Part shown: in pieces, positions 1-9,062 of the stretch
Layout of the letters: each line of letters starts with the position of its first letter
Position numbering within the stretch: position 1 is the first letter of the stretch
Assembly (NCBI RefSeq): GCF_963678845.1
Contig: NZ_OY787466.1
Span: forward strand, 930,001-994,000
Length of the DNA stretch: 64,000 nucleotides
Direction of reading: 5' to 3'
From: an uncultured Bacteroides sp.
GTDB taxonomy: Bacteria; Bacteroidota; Bacteroidia; Bacteroidales; Bacteroidaceae
Translations under genes and position numbers: made by a program
The notes under the pieces: model-generated
Database searches by the model: none
Seen by the model: the letters and a program-made list of their open reading frames with translations, nothing else
Told to the model about the DNA's origin: nothing

Positions 1-142
1 AAAATAAATGTTACACCTTAAATTAATTAATTATGAGTGGATAAAAAGCTAGTCTAAATGTTCTACAGGTAAAGAAAACTGAATTATTAGTTATTTCTTG
101 CCTATAACCTCTAATCAAAAATTTATAATTAAAACGGAATGT

Positions 143-3100
143 ATGAAAAATAACTCGATTTACAAAAGTCTTGTTAATGATTCGGAAAGAATATTTCGTA
201 TCATAACATTAAGCGTATTATTTCTGTTTATCGGAATAACTTTCGCTTCAGCTGCTTCTTCATATAGTGAAATAACAGCGTTGAATCTGAAAACTGAGAA
301 TAAGACGGTAAAAGAAGTTTTGAATGATATAGAAAATAACAGTGAGTTTATTTTTTTCTATAGTGATAAGGCTCTTAACTTAAATCAAAAAGTTAAAGTT
401 CCATCTGTAAAAGGTAATATATCAGAAGTGCTTGACAAGCTACTTGATGCTCGTTCAGTTGGCTATAGAGTTGAAGACAGACAAGTAGTGCTTTATTCAA
501 TTAATAATTCAAAAGAGGTCGGAAGAACTTCTGTTAATGCTCCTCAGCAAGCAAAAAAAACAATAAAAGGGCAAGTTGTAGATGTTACAGGAGAAACCTT
601 AGTGGGAGTCTCTGTTTTAATCAAAGGAACTACAACAGGAACGTTGACCGATGTTGATGGTAATTTTGCAATTTCGGCTAATATTGGATCTACCCTGCAA
701 TTCTCTTATGTTGGTTATATTACAGAACTGGTAAAAGTAACAGCTATAGAGAACCTGAAGGTTGTGATGAAAGAGAACGTAAATGAGATTCAGGAAGTTG
801 TGATAACAGCCCCAGTTGGTGTGCAGCGTCAAGCTAAGGCCTTAGGATATGCGGTTACTACAGTTTCAGCCAAGCAACTTACTGAAGCCGGAAACACCAA
901 CTTTGCATCTGCATTGTATGGTAAGGCTGCCGGAGTAAAAATTACCACAGCGCCTGGTGGTGCCAGTAGTGCGGTAAATGTTCAGATCAGAGGTATTAAC
1001 TCTTTAAATTTTAATCAACAGCCTCTTTATGTAGTAGATGGTATCATGGTTAGAAATGATGGACAAAATGGAGCTACCGGAGCTAATAATAATAATTATT
1101 GGGATGATCAGCGTATTAGAGGTAATGGTGCTCTAGATATAAATCCTGAAGATATTGAAACATTAACTGTTTTGAAAGGAGCAAGTGCTTCAGCTTTGTA
1201 TGGTTCAGATGCAGCAAGTGGTGTTGTGGTTATTACTACCAAAAAAGCAAGTAAGGATAAAGGTTTAGGTGTTGATTTGAATTACAACCTTACCGCTGAG
1301 CAAGTTGCTTTTCTTCCTAAATTTCAGAATGTTTATGGCCCAGGATATGATAAAGGAACAAACGTTTCAGCAGGAGCAAATGCCGAAGGATGGATAGCAG
1401 ATTCGACTTCACCATCTGGCTATAGACCCTACTTTAGATCTTATGGAAACTTTGGCCCAAAAATGGAAGGACAACAAGTAAAATGGTGGGATGGTTCAAT
1501 TCGTTCTTATTCTCCTCAACCTGATAACTATAAAAATATTTATCAGACAGGTTTTAGTTCAAATATGAATTTGGCATTGTCTAATTTAACAGATAAGCTC
1601 AATTATAGATTGTCATATACCCGTATGGATTATAAAGGAACTCAAAGGGGCAGCGAACAATCTAGAAATACATTTAACTTGAATAGCACGTTAAAGCTAT
1701 CTAAATCTATGTCTATTGACGCTATTGCAAGCTATATTAATACCAGTACACATAATCGTCCTTATCAATTAGGTCAGGTACTGGGATCTTATGGGGGCTT
1801 CTTTAGCCGTGCTGAAGACATGTCTTTGATGGTTGATAAATATCGGACTTCTGATGGATATAAATATGTGACTTATAATAATCCAGAACGGTCATCAGAG
1901 GCTTTTATTTATAATATTAGAGCTACAAATCTTTTAGACTTCTTCTGGCAACAACTTAGAAATAAATATGATGAGTCTGAAAATCGTTTAATTTCTAGCG
2001 TTACATTGAACTGGGATATTATTAATCACTTAAAGTTCAGAGGAAGAATTGGTAATGACTATACAGGAATGAATACTGAAAATAAGCAATATAATGAATA
2101 TCCCGTAGCTTTTAATTCTGGTACAAGTACTGGTGGTTATGGTGTTGCCAGTGGATCATATTCAATCCTTTATGGCGATGCATTACTTTCTTATTCAAAT
2201 AAAGTAGGTTCTCAATTTAATTATACTGCTAGTTTGGGCTATCAGGGACGTTCAGAAAATTATAAAGATCAGAATAACTCCACAAGCCAGGGATTGATCA
2301 CAGAGAATTGGTTTACTTTGAATAATTCGGTTGGTATATTGAATAGTAGTTCAACTAGACAAGAGTTACTTAAATATGCATATCTTGGTATTTTAAATTT
2401 AAGTTATCATGACTATCTATTCCTTGAAGGAACAGCTCGTCAGGAATATTCATCAACATTACCTCCAAAAAACAATCACTTCTTCTACCCTTCTGTGAAT
2501 GGAAGTTTTGTAATATCCGATGCTTTCCGTCTTCCAAAAGATATCAGTTACGCTAAGTTAAGAGCGTCATATGGTATTGTGGGAAACTCAGCTCCTATGT
2601 ATGTAGCTAATATTGCTTATACTCAAAAAGCATTGCAAACAATCAATGGATCAGTTCCTTCTTTAATGTTGACATCTCCATACGGAAATGATAATCTGAA
2701 AGCTGAAACTAAGTATGAACGAGAAATTGGATTAGAAACCAGATTCTTTGAGGACAGAATTGGATTTGATATTAGCTTATATAGCAACACTGTTAAGAAT
2801 CAAATTATGAACTTGGCCACTGCAGCTTCTGTTGGTGCTACAAGTCAAATAGTGAATGTGGGCGAAATTGGGAGTAAAGGTGTTGAAATTGCATTTAATG
2901 CAACTCCTCTGAATGGTCAGTTTAAATGGATGACTCGTTTTAATATCAGTTTCAATACTTCTAAAGTTAATTCATTGGCACCAAGTGTACCTCAACTTAT
3001 ATTCTATGACTCTGAGCAGTCTGCTTTAAGAATTGTGGCTAAAGTTGGTGAAGAACTAGGTAATATATACGTTTATCCGCGTGCTAAAAATGCTCAGGGA

Positions 3101-3757
3101 CAGTTCTTGATCAATGATGACGGCTTATATGTAATTGATAAAACTAAGTATGAAAAAGTTGGAAGTATAATGCCAAAAGCTGTTGGTGGTTTCTCTAATA
3201 CATTAATGTATAAAAACTTTGCTCTTGATTTTACAATAGACTACAGACTTGGTGGCAAGATGGTTTCTAACCCAACAAAATATATGATGGGAGCGGGTAT
3301 GTTTGAAAATACAATGCAATACCGTGATGCTGAGCATGGCGGTTTGACTTACACAGTCGATTCTAAAACTTATAATGATGGAGTTCTTCTTGAAGGTGTG
3401 AACCAAACAACAGGACAAGCAAATACAAAAGTTATTGATGCAGCTACATATTATATGAATACATTTGGTTGGGGATATGATGCATGGAATGAAAAAGGTT
3501 CGGTATTTAATAATAGCTATATCAAACTTCGTGAGGTGTCTTTAAGCTACCATGTTCCAGCTTCTATATCAAAGAAACTGTCTATGAATAATATTAAAAT
3601 ATCTTTTATAGGGCGAAACTTATTCTACTTGTGGAAGACACTTGAAAACATAGATCCTGAAGCACCTCTTGGTAATAAATGGTGGTCACAGGGTGTGGAT
3701 GTGGGATCAACAGCTTCATCAAGAAGTCTTGGATTTTCTTTAAGTGCTAACTTTTAA
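143..3757 (+). CDS. SusC/RagA-like TonB-dependent outer-membrane transporter with STN domain
   Basis: TonB-dependent importer of the SusC/RagA family, 1204 aa from the ATG at 143; an upstream TTG at 98 in the same frame has no signal-peptide logic and is rejected. Order seen: signal peptide (about residues 1-38), STN domain (about 45-105, ending near FIFFYSDKALN), carboxypeptidase-regulatory-like beta-sandwich starting near IKGQVVDVTGETLVG, plug domain starting near QEVVITAPVG with LYVVDGIMV, then a long beta-barrel ending in aromatic F. Such proteins import oligosaccharides or peptides with a SusD partner, which follows 10 bp downstream. The STN domain normally talks to a FecR-type anti-sigma factor; none lies next to it in this window, so one may lie left of the window. 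Substrate cannot be told from the sequence. Confidence 0.95.
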   Translation: MKNNSIYKSLVNDSERIFRIITLSVLFLFIGITFASAASSYSEITALNLKTENKTVKEVLNDIENNSEFIFFYSDKALNLNQKVKVPSVKGNISEVLDKLLDARSVGYRVEDRQVVLYSINNSKEVGRTSVNAPQQAKKTIKGQVVDVTGETLVGVSVLIKGTTTGTLTDVDGNFAISANIGSTLQFSYVGYITELVKVTAIENLKVVMKENVNEIQEVVITAPVGVQRQAKALGYAVTTVSAKQLTEAGNTNFASALYGKAAGVKITTAPGGASSAVNVQIRGINSLNFNQQPLYVVDGIMVRNDGQNGATGANNNNYWDDQRIRGNGALDINPEDIETLTVLKGASASALYGSDAASGVVVITTKKASKDKGLGVDLNYNLTAEQVAFLPKFQNVYGPGYDKGTNVSAGANAEGWIADSTSPSGYRPYFRSYGNFGPKMEGQQVKWWDGSIRSYSPQPDNYKNIYQTGFSSNMNLALSNLTDKLNYRLSYTRMDYKGTQRGSEQSRNTFNLNSTLKLSKSMSIDAIASYINTSTHNRPYQLGQVLGSYGGFFSRAEDMSLMVDKYRTSDGYKYVTYNNPERSSEAFIYNIRATNLLDFFWQQLRNKYDESENRLISSVTLNWDIINHLKFRGRIGNDYTGMNTENKQYNEYPVAFNSGTSTGGYGVASGSYSILYGDALLSYSNKVGSQFNYTASLGYQGRSENYKDQNNSTSQGLITENWFTLNNSVGILNSSSTRQELLKYAYLGILNLSYHDYLFLEGTARQEYSSTLPPKNNHFFYPSVNGSFVISDAFRLPKDISYAKLRASYGIVGNSAPMYVANIAYTQKALQTINGSVPSLMLTSPYGNDNLKAETKYEREIGLETRFFEDRIGFDISLYSNTVKNQIMNLATAASVGATSQIVNVGEIGSKGVEIAFNATPLNGQFKWMTRFNISFNTSKVNSLAPSVPQLIFYDSEQSALRIVAKVGEELGNIYVYPRAKNAQGQFLINDDGLYVIDKTKYEKVGSIMPKAVGGFSNTLMYKNFALDFTIDYRLGGKMVSNPTKYMMGAGMFENTMQYRDAEHGGLTYTVDSKTYNDGVLLEGVNQTTGQANTKVIDAATYYMNTFGWGYDAWNEKGSVFNNSYIKLREVSLSYHVPASISKKLSMNNIKISFIGRNLFYLWKTLENIDPEAPLGNKWWSQGVDVGSTASSRSLGFSLSANF

Positions 3758-3767
3758 TAATTGAATT

Positions 3768-5342
3768 ATGAATAAGAAATCAATAATAGGAGGACTACTG
3801 TTAGTGATAGTAATCCTTTTTAGCAGCTGTACAGATCAATTAGAAGAGAAGTATTATAATCCAGAGAAATCAACTCAGGCTAATATACCAGGCTTCTTTA
3901 CTGCTATTTTGAATAATGATAGAGTTCGTCCTTCATACTGGAACGTAAGAACTTTCTTGCTGATGCAGCCTGCAGTTTATTCACAAACTGCTTATTTTAC
4001 AAATAATACTTCAGCATATCAACAAGCTGACGGTTATACGGAACAATATTGGAACGATTTCTACACTCCACTTTCTACCTTCCGAGCTATGGAAACTGCA
4101 TATAATAAACTCTCTGATGCTGATAAAGCATCTCAGGAAATTTTCTTGAATGCAGCGCGTGTCATTTTGTATGATCAAGCTTCACAAATGGTTGATTTGT
4201 GGGGAGATATACCTTTTAGTGAAGCCGGAAGCTTGGAAACAACTAGTACTATTACAAATGCTAAATTTGATGATCAGAAATCGTTGTATACTACTTTTAT
4301 CGCTGGATTAAAAGATGCAGCGGCCTATTTCGGTACAGCCTCTAAAACTTCTAATTTTAGCAAATATGATATATTATTAAGTGGTGAGGTAAGTAAATGG
4401 CAACGTTATGCAAATTCTATCCGTTTACGTTTACTGATGAGAATATCTAATCAGGATGAAAATACAGCAAAAACAGCTGTATTGGAAATGTTGAATAGTA
4501 GTTCTACTTATCCGTTGGTCGATGGATCGAATAACCCCAATTATAGTCCTAAGTCTTCAGATATACTGTTGCAGCCTCTATCCACTTATTCGGATAACTT
4601 AAATAGTGCATTAACGGAACTTCCAAGTCATTATGCTCCAGATTACATGTTAAATACTGTAATGAATCCAGTTAACGACCCTCGTATGGACGTTATGTTT
4701 GATAAATACGGTACAGTTGTTAATAAAGTATTTGTTCCTAATAAAGAGTACAAAGCAATGCCTATTGATGCAACATCTTCATTTGCAGAGAAGAATTACA
4801 CATATTATGCTATTCTTGATTCAGCAACTTTTCTTCAAAACAAGTTACTGCCTGGTATTGTAATTACTGCTTCTGAAGTTAACTTCCTTAAGGCAGAAGC
4901 TTATCAACGTTGGGGAAATACTGCTGATGCAAAGACTGCCTATGAAACTGCAGTGAAACAATCTGTGACATTCTACTATTATTTAAATGGATTAAATACC
5001 TCTGGCTTACCAATTGTGACAAAACCATCTGATAGTGAAATAGATGACTTTGTTACCTCAAGAGTTAGCTATTCAGGCACAAGCCAAGAAAAACTAGCTA
5101 AGATATGGGTACAGAAGTGGTTACATTTTGGATGGATGCAATCAACTCAGGCTTGGGCTGAATATAGAAGAACTAACTATCCTCAATTGACGTTCCCTTC
5201 AACAGGTAAGTTGTCTGGATATGATGTTCCTCCAACTCGTTTGGTTTATCCTTCGGGAGAGAAGTCTAATAATTCTGAGAACTATTCTGCAGTACAATCA
5301 AAAGATACCAGAACAACAAAGATATTCTGGGACGTAAATTAA
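3768..5342 (+). CDS. SusD/RagB-like nutrient-binding outer-membrane lipoprotein
   Basis: Surface lipoprotein of 524 aa, the lid/binding partner of the SusC-like transporter just upstream (10 bp gap, same operon). The N-terminus is a lipoprotein signal with lipobox ending LFSSC at about residue 21. The motif VDLWGDIPFSEA is typical of the SusD/RagB nutrient-binding group with TPR-like helices, and the extreme N-terminal region (YYNPEKST) also fits. No carbohydrate-active enzyme is next to the pair, so a glycan or an oligopeptide substrate are both possible. A strong terminator follows directly. Confidence 0.93.
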   Translation: MNKKSIIGGLLLVIVILFSSCTDQLEEKYYNPEKSTQANIPGFFTAILNNDRVRPSYWNVRTFLLMQPAVYSQTAYFTNNTSAYQQADGYTEQYWNDFYTPLSTFRAMETAYNKLSDADKASQEIFLNAARVILYDQASQMVDLWGDIPFSEAGSLETTSTITNAKFDDQKSLYTTFIAGLKDAAAYFGTASKTSNFSKYDILLSGEVSKWQRYANSIRLRLLMRISNQDENTAKTAVLEMLNSSSTYPLVDGSNNPNYSPKSSDILLQPLSTYSDNLNSALTELPSHYAPDYMLNTVMNPVNDPRMDVMFDKYGTVVNKVFVPNKEYKAMPIDATSSFAEKNYTYYAILDSATFLQNKLLPGIVITASEVNFLKAEAYQRWGNTADAKTAYETAVKQSVTFYYYLNGLNTSGLPIVTKPSDSEIDDFVTSRVSYSGTSQEKLAKIWVQKWLHFGWMQSTQAWAEYRRTNYPQLTFPSTGKLSGYDVPPTRLVYPSGEKSNNSENYSAVQSKDTRTTKIFWDVN

Positions 5343-5349
5343 ACAATCA

Positions 5350-5390
5350 AAAAAGTAAGCTTGTCCCTCAGAAGGCAAGCTTACTTTTTT
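5350..5390 (+). terminator. Intrinsic terminator of the susCD-like operon
   Basis: Perfect 14-bp inverted repeat (arms 5350-5363 and 5376-5389, core AAGTAAGCTTG) with a 12-nt loop; the right arm ends in a run of T. It starts 8 bp after the SusD-like stop codon. Confidence 0.9.
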
Positions 5391-5471
5391 GATATGATCC
5401 TATTCTGGGATAAAAGGATTTTCATCTATATAAAAGACCTGTGAGGACTACAAAAGAGATATAGACTAACC

Positions 5472-5547
5472 GTAAGCCTTCGGTAAAGTACACCTCATAT
5501 AATAGTAAGCATTCGGGTAAGCTACATGTGCTTATCCGAATGCATAC
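5472..5547. repeat. Three copies of a GTAAGC-TTCGG motif, the last two forming a hairpin
   Basis: Copies start at 5472 (GTAAGCCTTCGG) and 5505 (GTAAGCATTCGG), 33 bp apart in direct orientation; a third copy lies inverted at 5529-5547. Copies two and three pair as a hairpin (arms 5505-5523 and 5529-5547, about three mismatches). It sits just behind the stop codon of the minus-strand gene at 5551 and could end its transcript, but there is no clear T run. Confidence 0.55.
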
Positions 5548-5550
5548 CTT

Positions 5551-6108
5551 TTAAATTGCTTTGTCAATTAATGGCGTATCATTGTCTAATACCTCAAATA
5601 TCTGAATTCTCACGTTATAATTCTTTGAGAACTCCTGAAATTTAGGCTCTTTGTTTATTTGCTGATAATCATTCAACACGGCATCAAAACACTCATTTGC
5701 TTTCTCATTTATATCCTCTGATTTGTCGAACCAAAACAGCTTGTTTCTTACAACTAAAGTTTCATTATTTATGTTGTTAATGATTAGATTGTCATATTTC
5801 CAAACCTTACCCGCCTTTAGTCTTTTAATTCCGTCTAAAATGTCAGCAATATCTCTATTCAGATACTTCTTGTCGAGTTGATTAAAGTTTAATATACCAA
5901 TTGGAATTCCACCAATACCAAAAACAATTATTTTGACTAGTAAATCAGCAATATGCATATTTTCTACCTTAAAATCACTATTCCATAAGAACAATGAAAT
6001 AGCCATAAATAATCCCCAATAAACCGTTCCATGGAGAAATATATACAGCCACTTCTTCTTTCTCTGTTCTTCCCATTTCTTATAAAACTTTTCTTCTCTT
6101 GTGGTCAT
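5551..6108 (-). CDS. Unrecognised protein with two membrane segments
   Basis: Not recognised. The 185-aa product starts with a highly charged stretch (REEKFYKKWEEQRKKKW), then two hydrophobic segments (about residues 22-43 and 56-75) and a soluble C-terminal part of about 110 aa rich in Asn, Asp and Lys. It is the first of three AT-rich minus-strand genes between two ordinary regions, 176 bp from the nuclease-like gene, and a candidate promoter of its own lies at 6225-6254. It may belong to the accessory cassette or only sit beside it. Confidence 0.6.
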   Translation of the reverse strand: MTTREEKFYKKWEEQRKKKWLYIFLHGTVYWGLFMAISLFLWNSDFKVENMHIADLLVKIIVFGIGGIPIGILNFNQLDKKYLNRDIADILDGIKRLKAGKVWKYDNLIINNINNETLVVRNKLFWFDKSEDINEKANECFDAVLNDYQQINKEPKFQEFSKNYNVRIQIFEVLDNDTPLIDKAI

Positions 6109-6224
6109 GTTATTTGTTTTGATAATTTGCTGTCTTTCTTTTACTAGTAATTAGCGACTAAAGATATGAGCTTTGGTGGTTTGGGGAGTATTAGCTATCG
6201 TAAAAAGGCAAAGTGTATACTTCT

Positions 6225-6254
6225 CAAATTTACCAAAATCATATCGGCCGCCAA
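6225..6254 (-). promoter_or_regulatory. Candidate Bacteroides-type promoter for the gene at 5551-6108
   Basis: On the minus strand: -33 core TTG (6252-6254), 19-bp spacer, -7 TAAATTTG (6225-6232). It would give a leader of about 110 nt. A second -7-like box, TATCTTTA (6159-6166), is closer but lacks a -33 partner. Confidence 0.4.
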
Positions 6255-6284
6255 CTACTCATAGGCTTGTGCTAGGTATAATTT

Positions 6285-7301
6285 CTAACTGTATATGTCA
6301 AAAAAATCCTTTCTGTTTATTTTAAAGAAGTCTAACATAATAGCTAATGTTCCTTTTAATTCCGTATCTAAGTCTTTTGGCATCACAATTTCTTTTTGAA
6401 ATGCTAAACGCTCAAAAGCTAAAGACCATTTAAAAATATTTTTGGTTGTTTCTGACTTCGAAAAATACTCCTTCAAAATATCCATCTCAGTTGTGTCAAG
6501 AGCCTTCTTTATTTCGTTTACAGTCATTTTGGAACTTGCAATTTTTACAGCCATTTCTATTGTTTTATTTACGCCTTCTATACCTAAATTTCCATATTTA
6601 AAGCCATCACTTAACATTTCTTTCCTTTGAATAGGTTCCAAAAATGCTATATCTTTAAGTATGTAATCCAATATCAATAAACTATGGGAGAGAATAATGA
6701 AACTTGCTCTAAGTGCAATGTCTTTTTTCTGCCTATCAAAGCAACTTTTAAGAAAATACTCAAGATATATTAATGTGGAATTATAACCACTAAAATCTAA
6801 TTCATCTAATAATCTTGATTTTGAGGTTTCGTATATAGATTTCCACGTTTGGTTCATAAACTGCTTATAACATTTTATTAAACTAAATTGGGTCAATAAA
6901 TCTTCTTCTGCGAGTCGACTATTTGTTTCATAAGTTAGCTTTTGAAGAAAATTCCCATCAAGGATTATTGTATCATGCTTCAGTCCGAATTTACGGAAAA
7001 CATCTTTCTTATCTGTTGTTGCAACAACGCAATTATCAAATTTTAGAAGTTCTTGTAATCCTTTTGCCCATAATATTCTTTCAAATGTTTTTGGTGATTT
7101 TTTATTCTTTATATCAACATTTGTTCGCACTCTACTCAGACTCGAAACTCTACCATAAAGAAATAAATCAATATCAGTTATTTCATTTCCGTCAAAGTTG
7201 TATTTAACACCTCTTGCTACATAATAGCCATTATTGAGAAAGTAAAATCTTAGCTTTTCCTCCATCAATTCACCTTTGAATAATTCTGTTTGATTTTCCA
7301 T
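6285..7301 (-). CDS. PD-(D/E)XK nuclease-like protein, unrecognised family
   Basis: 338 aa with no family I can name. The N-terminal 100 residues have the layout of a PD-(D/E)XK nuclease: an acidic helix (MEEKLRFYFLNNGY, E14/E15), then TDIDLF (D43, D45), then VDIKNKK (D63-I-K65, the D-x-K motif), then a long helix. The remaining 230 residues are mostly predicted helical and without motif. The start codon lies at 7301, the last base of the upstream 418-aa gene, so the two are almost surely translated together. Roles in restriction or phage defence, or in mobile-element biology, would fit; none is proven. The active-site reading is inference from spacing and residues only. Confidence 0.7.
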   Translation of the reverse strand: MENQTELFKGELMEEKLRFYFLNNGYYVARGVKYNFDGNEITDIDLFLYGRVSSLSRVRTNVDIKNKKSPKTFERILWAKGLQELLKFDNCVVATTDKKDVFRKFGLKHDTIILDGNFLQKLTYETNSRLAEEDLLTQFSLIKCYKQFMNQTWKSIYETSKSRLLDELDFSGYNSTLIYLEYFLKSCFDRQKKDIALRASFIILSHSLLILDYILKDIAFLEPIQRKEMLSDGFKYGNLGIEGVNKTIEMAVKIASSKMTVNEIKKALDTTEMDILKEYFSKSETTKNIFKWSLAFERLAFQKEIVMPKDLDTELKGTLAIMLDFFKINRKDFFDIYS

Positions 7302-8557
7302 TATTTTCTCATTGTTCTAAGTAGCTCTCCAACATTTGAATTATTTGATGTGTCTTTTTTTCGTCTTAATTTAATTCTGTTTTTTTCAGGACCTGAATAA
7401 TTAGAAACACTAGAACTATTTAAGTTAGTCTCAAGTGTTGCTTGCTCAGCAACATCTCCATTCTTTAATACACTTAATGCTAATTGGCCTATATCAAACT
7501 TTAATAATCTCATGTAATACATATTATTTGAATATTGCTCAAGTTGAATCACTCGATTTAATTCTAGTACTTGATAATCTTGTCCAATTGCAGTACATGG
7601 GCCTACAGAAGAACCACGTAATAATTTGTTGACCGTATTTATTAACATTGAATAATCTTGAATTCTTCCCCTGTTAATTGAGCTCACTTGCATACCATAC
7701 ATCAAGGAAGAAATAAAGGCTTTAGCTAAATCCAAAGCATCATCTTCAAATGGGTTGCCAAATTTGCTGAATGATGATGGTTTGGTTATAAATACTTTTG
7801 TATGGGTGTTATTACTAACTTCGTTGAAATCATACATTGCAATTGATTGTAGCTTTGATAATAATACACTTCCTAAGATTGTCTGTGCTTGCTCTAAAGC
7901 AACACATCCATTCTTATTTAATAAACTGTCTAACTCTCTAACCCTAGCAGAATCAGTTGAAGATAATGAGCTTAGGACTTTTGCTGTTTTTTCAATCGAA
8001 TCCTGTTTGAATAGATTCCCGTTAAAATAAATTTTTTCGGAATCAAATTCTTCATAATCAATTAAACGAATATCTTCTGCTTGCTTGAATAATCTGCTGT
8101 TTTCTTTTTCACCAAGGTTATAAGTATCACTTATGTATTCTTTAAGAATATCTCCTTTTAGGGGTATATCTGAACTGTAGTTTGCTAATTCAAGTGCTGC
8201 TTTTTGAAAATTATCTTTTGTTGTATTGTTGAAAATGTCCGATGTATGAGTTAGAATGTTTGATGTTGTGATTCCTAATACAGAAACCTCCCCGTTAGCA
8301 GATGTGTCAATTAACTGCGCAGCTTTCAATGTTTCTTTGATTGAAGACAATTCTACTTTTTTGATATTTGAAGCTTTAGCTATAGCACTTACTTTTTCAC
8401 TCGAAAGTGTACTTTCTTCATTTGAGGCGGCAAGGCTAGATAAAAATAATCCACATTTACCGGCTAATTCAATGTCTTCAAAATCGGATGCTTGAGTTAC
8501 ATCTTGAATCTTTTTCGTGTGATGGATTATCCATGCACCTTCTGTTCTTTTCTCCAT
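7301..8557 (-). CDS. Unrecognised partner protein of the nuclease-like gene
   Basis: 418 aa, not recognised, first gene of a two-gene unit with the nuclease-like protein (1-bp overlap). No signal peptide or membrane segment. Residues about 20-100 look like a winged-helix arrangement (helices around LAGKCGLFLSSLAAS and VELSSIKETLKAAQLI followed by a short beta hairpin), and a second similar stretch may lie at about 140-190. The C-terminal 40 residues are polar and basic (RIKLRRKKD), as often seen in DNA- or RNA-binding tails. Base use is visibly AT-rich. A DNA-recognition or regulatory role for the nuclease is inference. Confidence 0.65.
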   Translation of the reverse strand: MEKRTEGAWIIHHTKKIQDVTQASDFEDIELAGKCGLFLSSLAASNEESTLSSEKVSAIAKASNIKKVELSSIKETLKAAQLIDTSANGEVSVLGITTSNILTHTSDIFNNTTKDNFQKAALELANYSSDIPLKGDILKEYISDTYNLGEKENSRLFKQAEDIRLIDYEEFDSEKIYFNGNLFKQDSIEKTAKVLSSLSSTDSARVRELDSLLNKNGCVALEQAQTILGSVLLSKLQSIAMYDFNEVSNNTHTKVFITKPSSFSKFGNPFEDDALDLAKAFISSLMYGMQVSSINRGRIQDYSMLINTVNKLLRGSSVGPCTAIGQDYQVLELNRVIQLEQYSNNMYYMRLLKFDIGQLALSVLKNGDVAEQATLETNLNSSSVSNYSGPEKNRIKLRRKKDTSNNSNVGELLRTMRK

Positions 8558-9062
8558 ATCTTTTTAATTATTGTTAATACCACGCTATGGACGTTTGATT
8601 GTTCATACACTTACTTTATACTACTATTGTTATCTTTGTACCGTGCTGATAAAATTACGATATGCCATCTAGCAATTAATTCTTTTGTCCAATAATTCAT
8701 CCAAAAATAGTATATTTATTTTGAACTAACAGTATAAGTTATTTAGTTAATTTTTGATTTATCTGGTAGCTTCTAACTTTTGTCTGTTATATGTATATAA
8801 ATGAGGACTATGTTAGCTATTTAAAAAACGAATAAACTCTCAAAATAAAGAAGATATTTAAATTGTGATAAAATTATGTTTTAACATATACCAGCGACTA
8901 TTATTAATATATAACAGCATTTATTCAAAATTCATTGAATATATAATTGTATAAAGTAAGAAACTAAAGATGGTAAAATACGCAAAAACAAAATAGGCTC
9001 ATTAATGCATTTGCTTTCATTTAATATAATATAGTTGTACCTTTGCCCCAAAATAGACAACG
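8558..9062. other. 505-bp AT-rich intergenic stretch
   Basis: Divergent space between the nuclease-like cassette and the DMT transporter. A 29-codon minus-strand ORF (8611-8700, product begins MNYWTKELIARWH) lies in it but has no supporting context. A minus-strand -7-like box TATTTTTG (8702-8709) lacks a convincing -33. The promoter of the transporter lies at the right end. Nothing else was recognised. Confidence 0.5.
9010..9045 (+). promoter_or_regulatory. Candidate promoter of the DMT transporter
   Basis: -7 box TACCTTTG (9038-9045) followed by GC, a very common Bacteroides form, 17 bp before the ATG; a TTTG at 9010-9013 is 24 bp upstream, slightly longer than the usual 19-21 bp. Confidence 0.5.

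Noticed and set aside
98..142. N-terminal extension of the SusC-like protein from a TTG
   Set aside because: The ATG at 143 gives a normal signal peptide; the extension does not look like one.
8631..8639. Plus-strand -7 box TATCTTTG in the gap before the DMT gene
   Set aside because: It has no -33 partner and no gene follows for over 400 bp.
8611..8700. 29-codon minus-strand ORF before the nuclease-like cassette
   Set aside because: Too short and without supporting signals; noted only in the gap description.
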